Assembly: GCF_015461845.1 (NCBI RefSeq)
Contig: NZ_JACOPW010000003.1
Location: 496,001-560,000, forward strand
Origin: Pseudomonas mucoides
GTDB lineage: Bacteria; Pseudomonadota; Gammaproteobacteria; Pseudomonadales; Pseudomonadaceae
Direction of reading: 5' to 3'
DNA: 64,000 nucleotides
The position numbers and the translations under genes were made by a program. Under the pieces are notes generated by a model that was given only the letters and a program-made list of their open reading frames with translations, ran no database searches and was not told the origin of the DNA. Position 1 is the first letter of the stretch. Each line of letters starts with the position of its first letter. Positions 1 through 11,018 of the stretch are shown here, one piece after another.

Positions 1-581
1 ACCACAGCTCCGGAAAAATGGGCTTTGCCCTGGCCGAAGCCGCGGTAGAGGCCGGCGCCCGCGTGACCCTGATCACCGGTCCGGTGCACCTGCCAACACC
101 GGATCGCGTGACGCGCATCGACGTGGTCAGTGCCCGCGACATGCTCGCCGCCTGCGAAGCTGCGATCCCTTGCGACCTGTTCATCGCCTCGGCAGCGGTC
201 GCGGACTACCGCCCGGAAGTCGTCGCCCCACAGAAACTCAAGAAAGACCCTACGAACGGCGACGGCTTGTTGCTACAGATGGTGCGTAACCCGGACATCC
301 TGGCCACCATCGCCACACGCCCTGACCGTCCGTTCAGTGTCGGTTTCGCCGCTGAAACCGAACACCTGCTCGACTACGCTGCGCGCAAGTTGAAAGACAA
401 GAACCTCGATTTGATCGTTGCCAACGATGTCGCCAACCCGAGCATTGGCTTCAACAGCGAAGAAAACGCCTGCAGCGTGATCGACCGCGAGCTACACGCC
501 ACACTTTTCGCCCAGACCAGCAAGAGCAAGATTGCTCGCCAGCTGATCACTTTTATCGCCGAACGTCTGAACCAGGTTTAA
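1..581 (+). CDS. coaBC: CoaBC, phosphopantothenoylcysteine synthetase/decarboxylase (3' part only)
   Basis: This is the C-terminal part of the bifunctional CoaBC (Dfp) protein. CoaBC joins cysteine to 4'-phosphopantothenate using CTP and then decarboxylates the product in coenzyme A synthesis. The reading frame is open from base 3 ([14 protein letters not shown]), so the gene starts before the window and only the CoaB synthetase domain is seen. Recognisable CoaB motifs are SSGKMG, the AAVADYRP loop, the LKLKKDP-like KLKKDP segment (substrate lysine region) and the IVANDV stretch near the end. It is followed 5 bases later by dut in the same orientation, the usual Pseudomonas arrangement. The alternative, a free-standing CoaB, cannot be excluded from the window alone but is unlikely in this genus. 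Confidence 0.95.
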   Translation, partial: HSSGKMGFALAEAAVEAGARVTLITGPVHLPTPDRVTRIDVVSARDMLAACEAAIPCDLFIASAAVADYRPEVVAPQKLKKDPTNGDGLLLQMVRNPDILATIATRPDRPFSVGFAAETEHLLDYAARKLKDKNLDLIVANDVANPSIGFNSEENACSVIDRELHATLFAQTSKSKIARQLITFIAERLNQV

Positions 582-586
582 TTTAC

Positions 587-1042
587 ATGCACGCTTTGCA
601 AGCCAAGATCCTCGACCCTCGCATCGGAACCGAATTCCCGCTGCCGCAATACGCCACCCCAGGCTCCGCCGGCCTCGACCTGCGCGCCATGCTGGAAAAA
701 GACATCGTGATCAAGCCGGGTGAAACCGTGCTGATTCCGACCGGCCTGTCGGTCTACATCGGCGATCCGGGCCTGGCGGCACTGATTCTGCCGCGTTCTG
801 GCCTGGGCCATAAGCACGGCATCGTGCTGGGCAACCTGGTCGGCTTGATCGACTCCGATTACCAGGGTCCGTTGATGGTGTCCTGCTGGAACCGTGGCCA
901 GACCGAATTCACCATGGTCGTTGGCGAGCGCCTCGCTCAATTGGTGCTGGTGCCCGTGGTTCAAGCGCATTTCGAGATGGTTGAAGAGTTCGTCGAAACC
1001 CAGCGCGGCACGGGCGGTTTCGGACATTCCGGCAGCCATTGA
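587..1042 (+). CDS. dut: dUTP diphosphatase (dUTPase)
   Basis: The gene encodes a 151-residue trimeric dUTPase, which hydrolyses dUTP to dUMP and diphosphate, keeping uracil out of DNA and supplying dUMP for dTMP synthesis. All five family motifs are visible: GSAGLDLRA (motif 1, residues about 27-35), [10 protein letters not shown] (motif 2), the [12 protein letters not shown] block containing the catalytic aspartate (motif 3), GERLAQLV (motif 4) and the glycine-rich GTGGFGHSG arm at the C-terminus (motif 5). Length is typical. It starts 5 bases after coaBC and is probably co-transcribed with it. The gene is followed by a perfect palindrome that may end the transcript. Confidence 0.97.
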   Translation: MHALQAKILDPRIGTEFPLPQYATPGSAGLDLRAMLEKDIVIKPGETVLIPTGLSVYIGDPGLAALILPRSGLGHKHGIVLGNLVGLIDSDYQGPLMVSCWNRGQTEFTMVVGERLAQLVLVPVVQAHFEMVEEFVETQRGTGGFGHSGSH

Positions 1043-1051
1043 TCCGATAGA

Positions 1052-1089
1052 AAACCAGTGGGAGCGAGCTTGCTCGCTCCCACTGGTTT
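1052..1089. terminator. 18-bp perfect palindrome after dut (REP-like, possible terminator)
   Basis: Bases 1052-1069 are the exact reverse complement of 1072-1089, with a two-base loop. The core GGGAGCGAGC/GCTCGCTCCC is the same motif as the REP units elsewhere in the window. There is no T-run, so it may be a REP singlet rather than a classic terminator. The rest of the 250-base dut-algC gap shows no gene that I can support and presumably carries the algC promoter. Confidence 0.6.
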
Positions 1090-1293
1090 GGCACTGAATT
1101 ACAACGTTCATCTGGAAGGTTTACCGCCGAAAATCAAGGCATTGGCCGTCCCAGGTTCCGCTAATCCCGGTGGCATGGCCTTTTCGCACCACGAACTCTC
1201 CGCGGAAAACGCCGTCATACCCTTCAGTTTGAGCCGGCCGATGCATTTGTCGCAGGCAGGTACAGCCACTTTCGAGATGGAGCATTCCTACAG

Positions 1294-2691
1294 ATGAACA
1301 CCCCCGCCCAAGTCGCCCCCAAGTTTCCCGACAGCATCTTCCGTGCGTACGACATTCGCGGCACCGTCCCGGAGTTCTTGAACGCTGAAACCGCTTACTG
1401 GCTCGGCCGCGCCATCGGCGCCCAAAGCCTGGCTCAGGACGAACCGAACGTTTCCGTGGGTCGCGACGGCCGCCTGTCCGGCCCGGAGCTGGTCGAACAA
1501 CTGATCAAAGGCCTGGCCGATGCCGGTTGCCACGTCAGCGACGTCGGCCTGGTGCCGACGCCGGCGCTGTACTACGCCGCCAACGTATTGGCCGGCAAAT
1601 CGGGCGTGATGCTCACCGGCAGCCACAACCCGTCGAATTACAACGGCTTCAAGATCGTCATCGCCGGCGACACCTTGGCCAACGAACAGATCCAGGCCCT
1701 GCACGACCGCCTCAAGACCCACAACCTGAGCAGCGGCAAGGGCAGCGTGACCAAGGTCGAGATCCTCGACCGCTACAACACCGAAATCGTCCAGGACATC
1801 AAACTGGCCCGTCGCCTAAAAGTCGTGGTCGACTGCGGCAACGGTGCGGCCGGCGTGATCGCCCCGCAGTTGATCGAAGCGCTGAACTGCGAAGTCATTC
1901 CGCTGTTCTGCGACGTCGACGGCAACTTCCCGAACCACCACCCGGACCCGGGCAAGCCTGAAAACCTTGTCGACCTGATCGCCAAGGTCAAGGAAACCAA
2001 CGCCGACCTCGGCCTGGCCTTCGACGGCGACGGCGACCGCGTTGGCGTCGTGACCAACACCGGCAGCATCGTCTACCCGGACCGCCTGCTGATGCTGTTC
2101 GCCCGCGACGTGTTGGCGCGCAACCCGGACGCGGAGATCATCTTCGACGTCAAATGCACCCGCCGCCTGGTTCCGCTGATCAAGGAATATGGCGGTCGGC
2201 CGCTAATGTGGAAGACCGGTCACTCGTTGATCAAAAAGAAAATGAAACAATCCGGCGCGTTGCTGGCCGGCGAAATGAGCGGGCACATTTTCTTCAAGGA
2301 ACGCTGGTTCGGCTTCGACGACGGCATTTACAGCGCCGCGCGTCTGCTGGAGATCCTCAGCAAAGAAAAATCCACCGCGGAAGAGCTGTTTGCGACCTTC
2401 CCGAACGATATTTCTACGCCGGAAATCAATATCCATGTGACCGAAGAGAGCAAATTCAGCATCATTGATGCACTGCACGATGCGAAGTGGGGCGAAGGCG
2501 CTGACCTGACCACCATCGACGGCGTGCGAGTCGACTACGCCAAAGGCTGGGGCCTGGTGCGCGCCTCCAACACCACACCGGTGCTGGTGCTGCGTTTCGA
2601 GGCCGATGATGAGGCTGAATTGCAGCGCATCAAGGACGTGTTCCACACCCAGCTGAAACGTGTTGCACCTGATCTCCAATTACCGTTTTGA
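1294..2691 (+). CDS. algC: Phosphomannomutase/phosphoglucomutase AlgC
   Basis: AlgC interconverts the 1- and 6-phosphates of mannose and glucose. It supplies precursors for alginate, LPS core and rhamnolipid. The 465-residue length and sequence fit the P. aeruginosa enzyme closely. The phosphoserine loop TGSHNP lies near residue 110, the Mg-binding DGDGDR near 245, the sugar-binding GEMSGH near 328, and the phosphate-binding RASNTTP near the C-terminus. All four catalytic elements are intact. The ATG is preceded by a GGAG 11 bases upstream, a long spacing. The gene lies between dut and argB as in other pseudomonads. The N-terminus begins directly before the first Rossmann-like domain, so this is the short AlgC form without the membrane extension seen in some relatives. 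Confidence 0.97.
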   Translation: MNTPAQVAPKFPDSIFRAYDIRGTVPEFLNAETAYWLGRAIGAQSLAQDEPNVSVGRDGRLSGPELVEQLIKGLADAGCHVSDVGLVPTPALYYAANVLAGKSGVMLTGSHNPSNYNGFKIVIAGDTLANEQIQALHDRLKTHNLSSGKGSVTKVEILDRYNTEIVQDIKLARRLKVVVDCGNGAAGVIAPQLIEALNCEVIPLFCDVDGNFPNHHPDPGKPENLVDLIAKVKETNADLGLAFDGDGDRVGVVTNTGSIVYPDRLLMLFARDVLARNPDAEIIFDVKCTRRLVPLIKEYGGRPLMWKTGHSLIKKKMKQSGALLAGEMSGHIFFKERWFGFDDGIYSAARLLEILSKEKSTAEELFATFPNDISTPEINIHVTEESKFSIIDALHDAKWGEGADLTTIDGVRVDYAKGWGLVRASNTTPVLVLRFEADDEAELQRIKDVFHTQLKRVAPDLQLPF

Positions 2692-2716
2692 TTTAACGAA
2701 GCACCCGGAGCCCTGA

Positions 2717-3622
<906 letters not shown>

Positions 3623-3633
3623 GCGGCACATAC

Positions 3634-3672
3634 AAAAAGACCCCGCTCTGCCAGGCTGAGCGGGGTCTTTTT
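3634..3672 (+). terminator. Rho-independent terminator of argB
   Basis: A 14-bp stem (AAAAAGACCCCGCT at 3634-3647 pairing with AGCGGGGTCTTTTT at 3659-3672) encloses an 11-base loop and ends in a T-run, 11 bases after the argB stop. Confidence 0.92.
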
Positions 3673-3701
3673 TTGCCTGCGATCCCTGCGGCATATCATC
3701 T

Positions 3702-3800
3702 TTTGTGGCGAGGGAGCTTGCTCCCGCTTGAGTGCGCAGCACTCACAAAATTCTTGGGTCTGCTACGCAGCCCGGCGGGAGCAAGCTCCCTCGCCACAAA
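3702..3800. repeat. REPIN-like inverted pair of REP palindromes
   Basis: Bases 3702-3727 are the reverse complement of 3775-3800, and each arm holds a smaller palindrome of the GGGAGCTTGCTCCC type. The pair encloses about 47 bases. The layout of two REPs facing each other matches the REPIN units of P. fluorescens-group genomes. It lies between the convergent argB and pyrE genes. Confidence 0.75.
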
Positions 3801-3825
3801 GGCTCGCCCCCACAAAGGGACGGGG

Positions 3826-4470
3826 TTACACGCCGAATTGGGCGCGGTAGGCTTCTACGGCAGGCAAATGCTGCTTGAGCTGCGGATCGTCAGCCAGGAA
3901 CTCCAGCACCTGGTTCAGCGAAACGATGCTGATCACCGGAATCCCGAAATCACGCTCCACTTCCTGAATCGCCGACAACTCACCGTTGCCACGCTCCTGA
4001 CGGTTCAGGGCGATCAGCACGCCCTTGGCCTTGGCGCCATCCTGGGAAGCGATGATCTGCATCACTTCACGAATCGCGGTGCCGGCGGTGATCACGTCGT
4101 CGATGATCAGCACGTCGCCGGTCAGCGGTGCGCCGACCAGGCTGCCGCCTTCGCCGTGGGCCTTGGCCTCTTTGCGGTTGAAGCACCATGGCAGGTCACG
4201 GTCATGGTGTTCAGCCAGGGCCACTGCCGTGGTTGCCGCCAACGGGATGCCTTTGTAGGCCGGGCCAAACAGTACGTCGAACGAAATACCGCTCTCGACG
4301 ATGGCTGCCGCGTAGAAACGACCCAGCTGCGCAAGGGCCGAACCCGTGTTGAACAGGCCAGCGTTGAAGAAGTAAGGACTGGTGCGCCCGGACTTCAGGG
4401 TGAACTCACCGAAGCGCAAAACGCCGCGATCGATGGCAAAACGAATGAAATCGCGCTGATACGCTTGCAT
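3826..4470 (-). CDS. pyrE: Orotate phosphoribosyltransferase
   Basis: PyrE transfers orotate to PRPP to form OMP, the penultimate step of UMP synthesis. The protein is 214 residues from the ATG at 4470, matching the usual 213 of pseudomonads. An upstream GTG at 4491 would add seven residues (MVFGVFF) with no better ribosome site. The PRPP loop [13 protein letters not shown] lies near residue 125, and the N-terminal [16 protein letters not shown] segment is typical of the family, as is the flexible catalytic loop region [10 protein letters not shown]. It is divergent from crc across an 82-base gap, as in P. aeruginosa. Confidence 0.96.
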   Translation of the reverse strand: MQAYQRDFIRFAIDRGVLRFGEFTLKSGRTSPYFFNAGLFNTGSALAQLGRFYAAAIVESGISFDVLFGPAYKGIPLAATTAVALAEHHDRDLPWCFNRKEAKAHGEGGSLVGAPLTGDVLIIDDVITAGTAIREVMQIIASQDGAKAKGVLIALNRQERGNGELSAIQEVERDFGIPVISIVSLNQVLEFLADDPQLKQHLPAVEAYRAQFGV

Positions 4471-4552
4471 GAAAAAAACCCCAAATACCACGGATTTAGC
4501 TAATTAGGTTGACGCCGTGTATCATACACGCACGCGATTTTTGGGGCCATTT
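4471..4552. promoter_or_regulatory. Divergent pyrE/crc control region with a perfect palindrome
   Basis: The 82-base gap contains CGTGTATCATACACG, in which two 7-base arms mirror each other around one central base. TATCAT on the plus strand and TATGAT on the minus strand overlap at its centre and could be the -10 elements of the two divergent promoters. No convincing -35 was found for either. Regulatory use is inference. Confidence 0.4.
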
Positions 4553-5332
4553 ATGCGGATCATCAGTGTGAACGTCAATGGTATTCAGGCTGCAGTCGAG
4601 CGTGGTTTGCTCAGTTGGCTGCAAGCACAGAATGCCGACGTCATCTGCCTGCAGGACACCCGCGCCTCCGCCTTTGAACTGGACGATCCAGCCTTCCAAC
4701 TGGATGGCTACTTCCTTTATGCCTGCGAAGCCGAAGTTCCTGCCCAGGGTGGCGTGGCTTTGTATTCGCGGTTGCAACCGAAGGCAGTCATCAGCGGTCT
4801 CGGCTTCGAGACGGCCGACCGCTACGGGCGTTACCTGCAAGCCGATTTCGACAAGGTCAGCATCGCGACCTTGCTGCTCCCTTCGGGGCAGAATGGCGAT
4901 GAAGACTTGAACCAGAAGTTCAAGCTAATGGACGACTTCGCCCGTTATCTGGATAAACAGCGACGCAAACGTCGCGAGTACATTTACTGTGGCTCGCTGT
5001 ACGTGGCGCAACAGAAGCTGGATATCAAGAACTGGCGCGACAGCCAGCAATCCCCGGGCTTCCTGGCACCTGAACGTGCCTGGATGGACGAGATTGTCGG
5101 CAACATGGGGTATGTTGATGCCCTGCGTGAAGTCAGCCGTGAAGGCGACCAGTACAGCTGGTGGCCGGACAACGAACAGGCGGAGATGCTCAACCTGGGC
5201 TGGCGTTTCGACTACCAGTTGCTGACCCCGGGCCTGCGCCGCTTTGTTCGTAGCGCGCGCCTGCCACGTCAGCCACGGTTCTCGCAGCATGCACCGCTGA
5301 TCGTGGACTACGACTGGACGCTGACCATCTAA
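4553..5332 (+). CDS. crc: Catabolite repression control protein Crc
   Basis: Crc works with Hfq to block translation of mRNAs carrying A-rich catabolite-activity motifs, giving the Pseudomonas preference for organic acids and amino acids. The 259-residue sequence from ATG 4553 (MRIISVNVNGIQ) has an exonuclease III/AP-endonuclease fold but, as known for Crc, no nuclease activity. An in-frame start 36 bases upstream lacks a good ribosome site, whereas GGGGCC precedes the chosen start. The endonuclease-like segments ADVICLQDTRA and FSQHAPLIVDYDW are present. Divergence from pyrE is conserved. The antagonist sRNAs CrcZ/CrcY are not in the window. Confidence 0.96.
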   Translation: MRIISVNVNGIQAAVERGLLSWLQAQNADVICLQDTRASAFELDDPAFQLDGYFLYACEAEVPAQGGVALYSRLQPKAVISGLGFETADRYGRYLQADFDKVSIATLLLPSGQNGDEDLNQKFKLMDDFARYLDKQRRKRREYIYCGSLYVAQQKLDIKNWRDSQQSPGFLAPERAWMDEIVGNMGYVDALREVSREGDQYSWWPDNEQAEMLNLGWRFDYQLLTPGLRRFVRSARLPRQPRFSQHAPLIVDYDWTLTI

Positions 5333-5350
5333 GCGTCGATTCGCAGATGC

Positions 5351-5380
5351 AAAAAAGCCGACATCACTGTCGGCTTTTTT
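5351..5380 (+). terminator. Rho-independent terminator of crc
   Basis: The stem AAAAAAGCCGACA / TGTCGGCTTTTTT closes over a four-base loop (TCAC), starting 18 bases after the crc stop. It reads well in both directions. Confidence 0.9.
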
Positions 5381-5405
5381 GTGCGCGCTGATTTTTGGCT
5401 TTTTC

Positions 5406-5495
5406 TGTAGGAGTGAGCCCGCTCGCGATAGCGGCGTGTCAGGCGACATGAACTCTGATGTCAGACCGCAATCGCGAGCAGGCTCACTCCCACAG
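5406..5495. repeat. REPIN-like inverted REP pair
   Basis: TGTAGGAGTGAGCCCGCTCG at the left is mirrored by CGAGCAGGCTCACTCCCACA at the right, with near-perfect complementarity over about 24 bases. It lies between crc and the convergent membrane-protein gene. Confidence 0.7.
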
Positions 5496-5514
5496 GGGAA
5501 ATCAGCGCCGGTCG

Positions 5515-5883
5515 TTATTTGATCAACCGCCAGGTGAATGGGTAACGGTAAGGGAACCCTTCGTTAGCCTTCACGCCCGCAATGATCGTCAGCACCAACG
5601 CGCCAATCGCCACCAGACCGAACATGAAGAACCCGATAATCACCACCATCAGCAAAAAGCAGATGGCCGAGGCAATGGCGACGGTGATCTGAAAGTTCAG
5701 CGCCTCCTTGCCCTGTGCATCGACAAACGGGTCCATCTCACGCTTCATCTGCCAGAGAATCAGCGGGCCGATCAACGTGCCAAACGGAATCCAGATCCCC
5801 AGCAAGGCGGACAAGTGACAAAACATCGCCCACTGTCGAGCCTCTTTGCTCGGGATGGGAAGCAGCTCTTGCTCATCACTCAT
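5515..5883 (-). CDS. DUF4870-type small membrane protein
   Basis: This 122-residue protein resembles the DUF4870 (Tic20-like) family. A hydrophilic N-terminus is followed by WAMFCHLSALLGIWIPFGTLIGPLILW (first hydrophobic segment, about residues 17-45). The conserved DPFVDAQGKEALNFQ loop comes next, then a long hydrophobic hairpin (about 66-103). No function is established for the family. It lies downstream of rph on the same strand, 29 bases away, an arrangement I recall in P. aeruginosa (PA5333-PA5334). Confidence 0.85.
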   Translation of the reverse strand: MSDEQELLPIPSKEARQWAMFCHLSALLGIWIPFGTLIGPLILWQMKREMDPFVDAQGKEALNFQITVAIASAICFLLMVVIIGFFMFGLVAIGALVLTIIAGVKANEGFPYRYPFTWRLIK

Positions 5884-5912
5884 AACGTCCTCCTTGGTTG
5901 AAGCGGGTCCGA

Positions 5913-6635
5913 TCAGTCGGCCAGTGCAGCTTTTTGCAGCTCGAAGATTTCAGTCATGCCTTTCTTCGCCAGTTCCAGCATAGCGTTCAGCTCTTCAGGC
6001 TGGAACGGTGCGCCTTCGGCAGTGCCCTGAACTTCAATGAAACCGCCAGTGCTGGTCATCACCACGTTCAGGTCGGTCTCGGCAGCCGAGTCTTCCAGAT
6101 AGTCGAGGTCGAGCACAGGTTCGCCCTGGTACATGCCCACGGAAACGGCCGCGATCATTTGCTTCAACGGGTCGCCGCCTTTCAGGCCGCCGCGTTTCTT
6201 GATCACTTTCAAGGCATCGACCAGTGCAACCATGGCGCCGGTGATGGACGCGGTGCGAGTGCCACCGTCAGCCTGGATCACGTCGCAGTCGACGTACAGA
6301 GTCACATCGCCCAGCTTGGACATGTCCAGCGAAGCGCGCAGGGAACGACCGATCAGACGCTGGATTTCCAGGGTACGGCCGCCTTGCTTGCCACGGCTCG
6401 CTTCACGCTGGTTACGCTCGCCAGTGGCGCGCGGCAGCATGCCGTATTCGGCGGTCAACCAGCCCTGGCCCTGGCCTTTGAGGAAACGCGGCACGCCGTT
6501 TTCGACGCTGACGGTGCAGATGACTTTGGTATCACCGAACTCGACCAGCACAGAACCCTCGGCGTGTTTGGTGTAGTTGCGGGTAATGCGGATCGAGCGG
6601 AGCTGATCGGCAGCGCGACCACTTGGACGTTTCAT
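5913..6635 (-). CDS. rph: Ribonuclease PH
   Basis: RNase PH is a phosphate-dependent 3'-5' exoribonuclease that trims tRNA precursor 3' ends. From the ATG at 6635 the protein has 240 residues and starts [13 protein letters not shown], as in most homologues; the longer frame adds 19 unlike residues. Family features include the GRAADQLR N-terminus, [10 protein letters not shown] around residue 125 in the phosphate-binding region, and [28 protein letters not shown] RNA-binding loops. A perfect TATAAT -10 lies about 38 bases upstream. It is divergent from yicC. Confidence 0.96.
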   Translation of the reverse strand: MKRPSGRAADQLRSIRITRNYTKHAEGSVLVEFGDTKVICTVSVENGVPRFLKGQGQGWLTAEYGMLPRATGERNQREASRGKQGGRTLEIQRLIGRSLRASLDMSKLGDVTLYVDCDVIQADGGTRTASITGAMVALVDALKVIKKRGGLKGGDPLKQMIAAVSVGMYQGEPVLDLDYLEDSAAETDLNVVMTSTGGFIEVQGTAEGAPFQPEELNAMLELAKKGMTEIFELQKAALAD

Positions 6636-6672
6636 AGGGAATACCTGTACGGGGGACGGAAAACTGCGGAGC

Positions 6673-6678
6673 ATTATA
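6673..6678 (-). promoter_or_regulatory. Putative -10 element of rph
   Basis: ATTATA on the plus strand reads TATAAT on the minus strand, 38 bases before the rph start. The -35 region at a 17-base spacing is a poor match. Confidence 0.4.
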
Positions 6679-6782
6679 GAGCGGCAGGCCACGAGTGGGC
6701 ACTTCTAAAAAATCCGCCCGACGACCGAAGGCCCTGAACAGCGCTTTACCGACGGCCTGCAGCCCTTTGTCACACCGTGTGT

Positions 6783-6812
6783 TTGGGCGCATCTGCCCCA
6801 CTGCGCTACAAT
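6783..6812 (+). promoter_or_regulatory. Putative sigma70 promoter of yicC-gmk
   Basis: TTGGGC (6783-6788) and TACAAT (6807-6812) are separated by 18 bases and lie about 90 bases upstream of the yicC ATG. Assigned by eye only. Confidence 0.4.
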
Positions 6813-6902
6813 CCTGCGCCTTTGCTGCCTGTCGGCTTTAATTCACAGATATCGGGTCCGCGAAACCTTTGGTAACGCAAACCCGACTTGCGAGGTACCT
6901 CC

Positions 6903-7766
6903 ATGGTGCACAGCATGACCGCCTTCGCCCGCGTAGAAAAAGCCGGCACCCAAGGCACCCTGAGCTGGGAACTGCGCTCGGTCAACAGCCGCTACCTGGA
7001 GCCGCACTTGCGCCTGCCGGAATCCTTTCGGGATCTCGAAGGCGCGGTCCGCGAGGCCCTGCGTCAAGGCATCTCCCGGGGCAAGCTTGAATGCACCCTG
7101 CGCTTCACCGAAGAAAACACCGACAAACCACTGCAAGTGGACCGCGAGCGCGCCGCGCAATTGGTCGCCGCTGCCGAGACGATTGCCAGCCTGATCAAGA
7201 ACCCTGCGGCGCTCAACCCGTTGGAAGTGCTGGCGTGGCCTGGCGTGCTGGTAGGCGACGCCACCGACCCGCAAGCCTTGAATGCCGAAGCATTGGCGCT
7301 GTTCAACGAAGGCCTGAAAGAACTCAAGGCCGGTCGCGAGCGCGAAGGCGCGGAGTTGGCGCGGTTGATCAACGATCGCCTGACCTCCATTGAGGAAGAC
7401 GTCGTCACCCTGCGCGAACTGGTCCCGCAGATGCTCGCCACCCAGCGCCAGAAAGTCCTCGACCGCTTCGCCGACATGAAGGCCGACCTCGACCCGCAGC
7501 GTCTGGAGCAGGAAATGGTCATGCTCGCGCAAAAGAGCGACGTCGCCGAAGAACTGGATCGCCTGAGCACTCACATCATCGAAGTTCGCCGGGTGCTCAA
7601 ATCCGGCGGCGCTGCTGGTCGGCGCCTGGACTTCCTGATGCAGGAGCTCAACCGCGAAGCCAACACACTGGGCTCCAAAGCCTTCGACCCGCGCAGCACC
7701 CAAGCGGCGGTCAACCTCAAAGTGTTGATCGAGCAGATGCGCGAACAAGTGCAGAATATTGAGTAA
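6903..7766 (+). CDS. yicC: YicC family endoribonuclease
   Basis: From the ATG at 6903 (MVHSMTAFARVE) the protein has 287 residues. An in-frame ATG 15 bases earlier is not supported because GAGGTACC precedes the chosen start. N-terminal YicC hallmarks are SMTAFAR, WELRSVNSRYLE and RLPESFRDLE. The C-terminal DUF1732 part carries EELDRLSTHI, GRRLDFLMQELNREANTLGSK and VNLKVLIEQMREQVQN, ending as usual. E. coli YicC has been reported as a stress-linked endoribonuclease. It is 12 bases upstream of gmk, a widely conserved pairing, so the two are probably one transcript. Confidence 0.95.
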   Translation: MVHSMTAFARVEKAGTQGTLSWELRSVNSRYLEPHLRLPESFRDLEGAVREALRQGISRGKLECTLRFTEENTDKPLQVDRERAAQLVAAAETIASLIKNPAALNPLEVLAWPGVLVGDATDPQALNAEALALFNEGLKELKAGREREGAELARLINDRLTSIEEDVVTLRELVPQMLATQRQKVLDRFADMKADLDPQRLEQEMVMLAQKSDVAEELDRLSTHIIEVRRVLKSGGAAGRRLDFLMQELNREANTLGSKAFDPRSTQAAVNLKVLIEQMREQVQNIE

Positions 7767-8399
<633 letters not shown>

Positions 8400-8466
8400 A
8401 CAGCACTTCCCAAAACCGCTGCAAGGGCTTTACATTGGTACTTGCAGCGCGTTGAAGGGCTTGGTC

Positions 8467-8503
8467 AAAAAATCAGCGCTTCCCTAATCGCTGGTGATTT
8501 TTT
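8467..8503 (+). terminator. Possible terminator between gmk and rpoZ
   Basis: AAAAAATCAGCG pairs with CGC..TGATTTTTT across a 10-base loop, with a three-base bulge on the 3' side and a T-run. It is imperfect, so read-through into rpoZ is plausible. Confidence 0.5.
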
Positions 8504-8566
8504 AAACTGTTCAGTCCGCTCGCCCACCCGGGCAGCGCGCATATTGCATTCGCTCCGAGGAATACC

Positions 8567-8830
8567 ATGGCCCGCGTAACCGTTGAAGACTGCCTGAACC
8601 ACGTGGAAAACCGTTTTGAACTGGTCATGCTGTCCACCAAGCGTGCCCGTCAACTGGCCACCGGCGGCAAAGAGCCACTGGTACAGTGGGAAAACGACAA
8701 GCCTACCGTTGTAGCGCTGCGTGAAATCGCTGAAGGCCTGATGAGCTACGAGTTCATCGCCAACGCTGAAATCGTCGAAGACGAACCGCTGTTCGCAGCG
8801 TTCGAGGACGAGTCCAACGAGGCCGTCTAA
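8567..8830 (+). CDS. rpoZ: RNA polymerase omega subunit
   Basis: The omega subunit assists assembly of RNA polymerase by holding beta-prime and contributes to a ppGpp binding site. The 87-residue sequence begins [10 protein letters not shown] and contains the conserved [16 protein letters not shown] helix and [14 protein letters not shown]. It is preceded by CGAGGAAT as ribosome site. It sits directly upstream of spoT as in E. coli and P. aeruginosa. Confidence 0.97.
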   Translation: MARVTVEDCLNHVENRFELVMLSTKRARQLATGGKEPLVQWENDKPTVVALREIAEGLMSYEFIANAEIVEDEPLFAAFEDESNEAV

Positions 8831-8887
8831 GCCTATGCCTGGTCGACGTAGCACGGCGCGGGGTCACAGCGAACGGCAGGAGTTATC

Positions 8888-10993
8888 ATGCCGAGCATAG
8901 ACGCCCTCGCCGATCGCTTATCGACCTACCTCGGCAAGGACCAGGTCAACCTGGTTCGCCGAGCGTACTTCTACGCCGAACAAGCTCACGACGGTCAACG
9001 CCGCCGTAGCGGTGAGGCGTACGTCACGCACCCTCTTGCCGTGGCGAATATTCTTGCCGACATGCACATGGACCATCAGAGCCTGATGGCTGCGATGCTG
9101 CATGACGTGATCGAAGACACCGGTATTGCCAAAGAAGCGCTGCAAGCGCAGTTCGGTGAAACCGTGGCCGAACTGGTCGACGGGGTCAGCAAACTGACCC
9201 AGATGAACTTCGAGACCAAAGCCGAAGCCCAGGCCGAAAACTTCCAGAAAATGGCCATGGCCATGGCGCGCGACATTCGCGTGATCCTGGTCAAGCTCGC
9301 CGACCGCCTGCACAACATGCGCACGCTGGAAGTCCTGTCCGGTGAAAAGCGCCGGCGGATCGCCAAGGAAACCCTGGAAATCTATGCGCCCATTGCCAAC
9401 CGGCTGGGCATGCACGCCATTCGCATAGAATTCGAAGACCTCGGCTTCAAGGCCATGCACCCGATGCGTTCCGCGCGGATCAACCAGGCCGTCAAGCGCG
9501 CCCGGGGCAACCGCAAGGAAATCGTCAACAAGATCGAAGAGTCCCTCAGCCACTGCCTGGCCGTCGACGGCATTCAGGGCGAGGTCAGCGGTCGCCAGAA
9601 ACACCTCTACGGTATCTACAAGAAAATGCGCGGCAAGCGTCGGGCCTTCAACGAGATCATGGACGTCTACGCGTTCCGGATCATCGTCGACAAGGTTGAC
9701 ACCTGCTACCGCGTGCTGGGTGCTGTGCATAATTTGTACAAACCGTTGCCGGGTCGCTTCAAGGATTACATCGCGATCCCCAAGGCCAACGGCTATCAGT
9801 CGTTGCACACCACGTTGTTCGGCATGCACGGCGTTCCGATCGAGATCCAGATCCGCACCCGTGAAATGGAAGAGATGGCCAACAACGGCATCGCCGCCCA
9901 TTGGCTGTACAAATCCAGCGGCGACGAGCAGCCAAAAGGCACGCATGCCCGCGCCCGCCAGTGGGTCAAAGGCGTGCTGGAAATGCAGCAACGCGCCGGC
10001 AACTCGCTGGAATTCATCGAAAGCGTGAAGATCGACCTGTTCCCGGACGAGGTCTACGTGTTCACGCCCAAAGGCCGGATCATGGAGCTGCCCAAAGGCT
10101 CCACGGCGGTCGACTTCGCTTACGCGGTGCACACCGACGTGGGCAACAGCTGCATCGCCTGCCGGATCAATCGTCGTCTCGCACCGCTGTCCGAACCGCT
10201 GCAAAGCGGCTCCACGGTCGAGATCGTCAGCGCTCCCGGTGCGCGGCCGAACCCGGCGTGGCTCAACTTCGTGGTCACTGGCAAGGCGCGGACACACATC
10301 CGCCATGCACTGAAACTGCAACGCCGCTCCGAATCCATCAGCCTCGGCGAACGCCTGCTGAACAAGGTGCTGAACGGCTTCGACAGTTCGCTGGAAAAAA
10401 TCCAGCCAGAGCGTGTTACGGCGATGCTTGCCGAGTACCGCCTCGAACTGATCGAAGACCTGCTGGAAGACATCGGCCTGGGCAATCGCATGGCGTACGT
10501 GGTCGCCCGCCGCCTGCTTGGCGAAGGCGAACAGTTGCCAAGCCCGGAAGGCCCGCTGGCGATTCGCGGCACCGAAGGTCTGGTCCTCAGTTACGCCAAG
10601 TGCTGCACGCCGATCCCGGGCGACCCGATTGTCGGCCACCTGTCCGCAGGCAAAGGCATGGTGGTGCACCTGGACAACTGCCGCAATATCAGCGAAATCC
10701 GCCACAACCCGGAAAAATGCATCCAGCTCTCGTGGGCCAAGGATGTCACCGGCGAATTCAACGTCGAGCTGCGCGTCGAGCTGGAACATCAGCGCGGCCT
10801 GATCGCCCTGCTGGCCAGCAGCGTCAACGCGGCCGACGGCAATATCGAAAAAATCAGCATGGACGAACGCGATGGTCGCATCAGCGTGGTCCAACTGGTG
10901 GTCAGCGTGCACGACCGCGTGCACCTGGCTCGCGTGATCAAGAAACTGCGTGCCTTGACCGGGGTGATTCGCATCACCCGCATGCGTGCGTAA
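8888..10993 (+). CDS. spoT: Bifunctional (p)ppGpp synthetase/hydrolase SpoT
   Basis: SpoT makes and mainly degrades the alarmone (p)ppGpp in response to carbon, fatty-acid and other stresses. The 701-residue protein has, in order, the HD hydrolase domain (LHDVIEDT, with H72, D73, E76 and D77), the synthetase region (about 235-330, with [29 protein letters not shown] and EIQIRT), a TGS domain (about 385-445, [13 protein letters not shown]), a helical and CC region ([14 protein letters not shown]) and a C-terminal ACT domain (about 625-701). The HD residues are intact, so hydrolase activity is expected. Ribosome site AGGAG precedes the ATG. It belongs to the rpoZ-spoT-ridA run. Confidence 0.97.
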   Translation: MPSIDALADRLSTYLGKDQVNLVRRAYFYAEQAHDGQRRRSGEAYVTHPLAVANILADMHMDHQSLMAAMLHDVIEDTGIAKEALQAQFGETVAELVDGVSKLTQMNFETKAEAQAENFQKMAMAMARDIRVILVKLADRLHNMRTLEVLSGEKRRRIAKETLEIYAPIANRLGMHAIRIEFEDLGFKAMHPMRSARINQAVKRARGNRKEIVNKIEESLSHCLAVDGIQGEVSGRQKHLYGIYKKMRGKRRAFNEIMDVYAFRIIVDKVDTCYRVLGAVHNLYKPLPGRFKDYIAIPKANGYQSLHTTLFGMHGVPIEIQIRTREMEEMANNGIAAHWLYKSSGDEQPKGTHARARQWVKGVLEMQQRAGNSLEFIESVKIDLFPDEVYVFTPKGRIMELPKGSTAVDFAYAVHTDVGNSCIACRINRRLAPLSEPLQSGSTVEIVSAPGARPNPAWLNFVVTGKARTHIRHALKLQRRSESISLGERLLNKVLNGFDSSLEKIQPERVTAMLAEYRLELIEDLLEDIGLGNRMAYVVARRLLGEGEQLPSPEGPLAIRGTEGLVLSYAKCCTPIPGDPIVGHLSAGKGMVVHLDNCRNISEIRHNPEKCIQLSWAKDVTGEFNVELRVELEHQRGLIALLASSVNAADGNIEKISMDERDGRISVVQLVVSVHDRVHLARVIKKLRALTGVIRITRMRA

Positions 10994-11018
10994 AGCCCAC
11001 TCTTACAAGGAGTCATTC

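Noticed and set aside
1058..1297. 79-codon frame between dut and algC
   Set aside because: It begins inside the palindrome, has no ribosome site and shows no recognisable protein features.
8918..10924. 668-codon open frame antisense to spoT
   Set aside because: Long antisense frames are expected opposite GC-rich genes. The product has low complexity and the sense gene is certain. The same applies to 15762-17882, 31282-32589 and 43459-46305.
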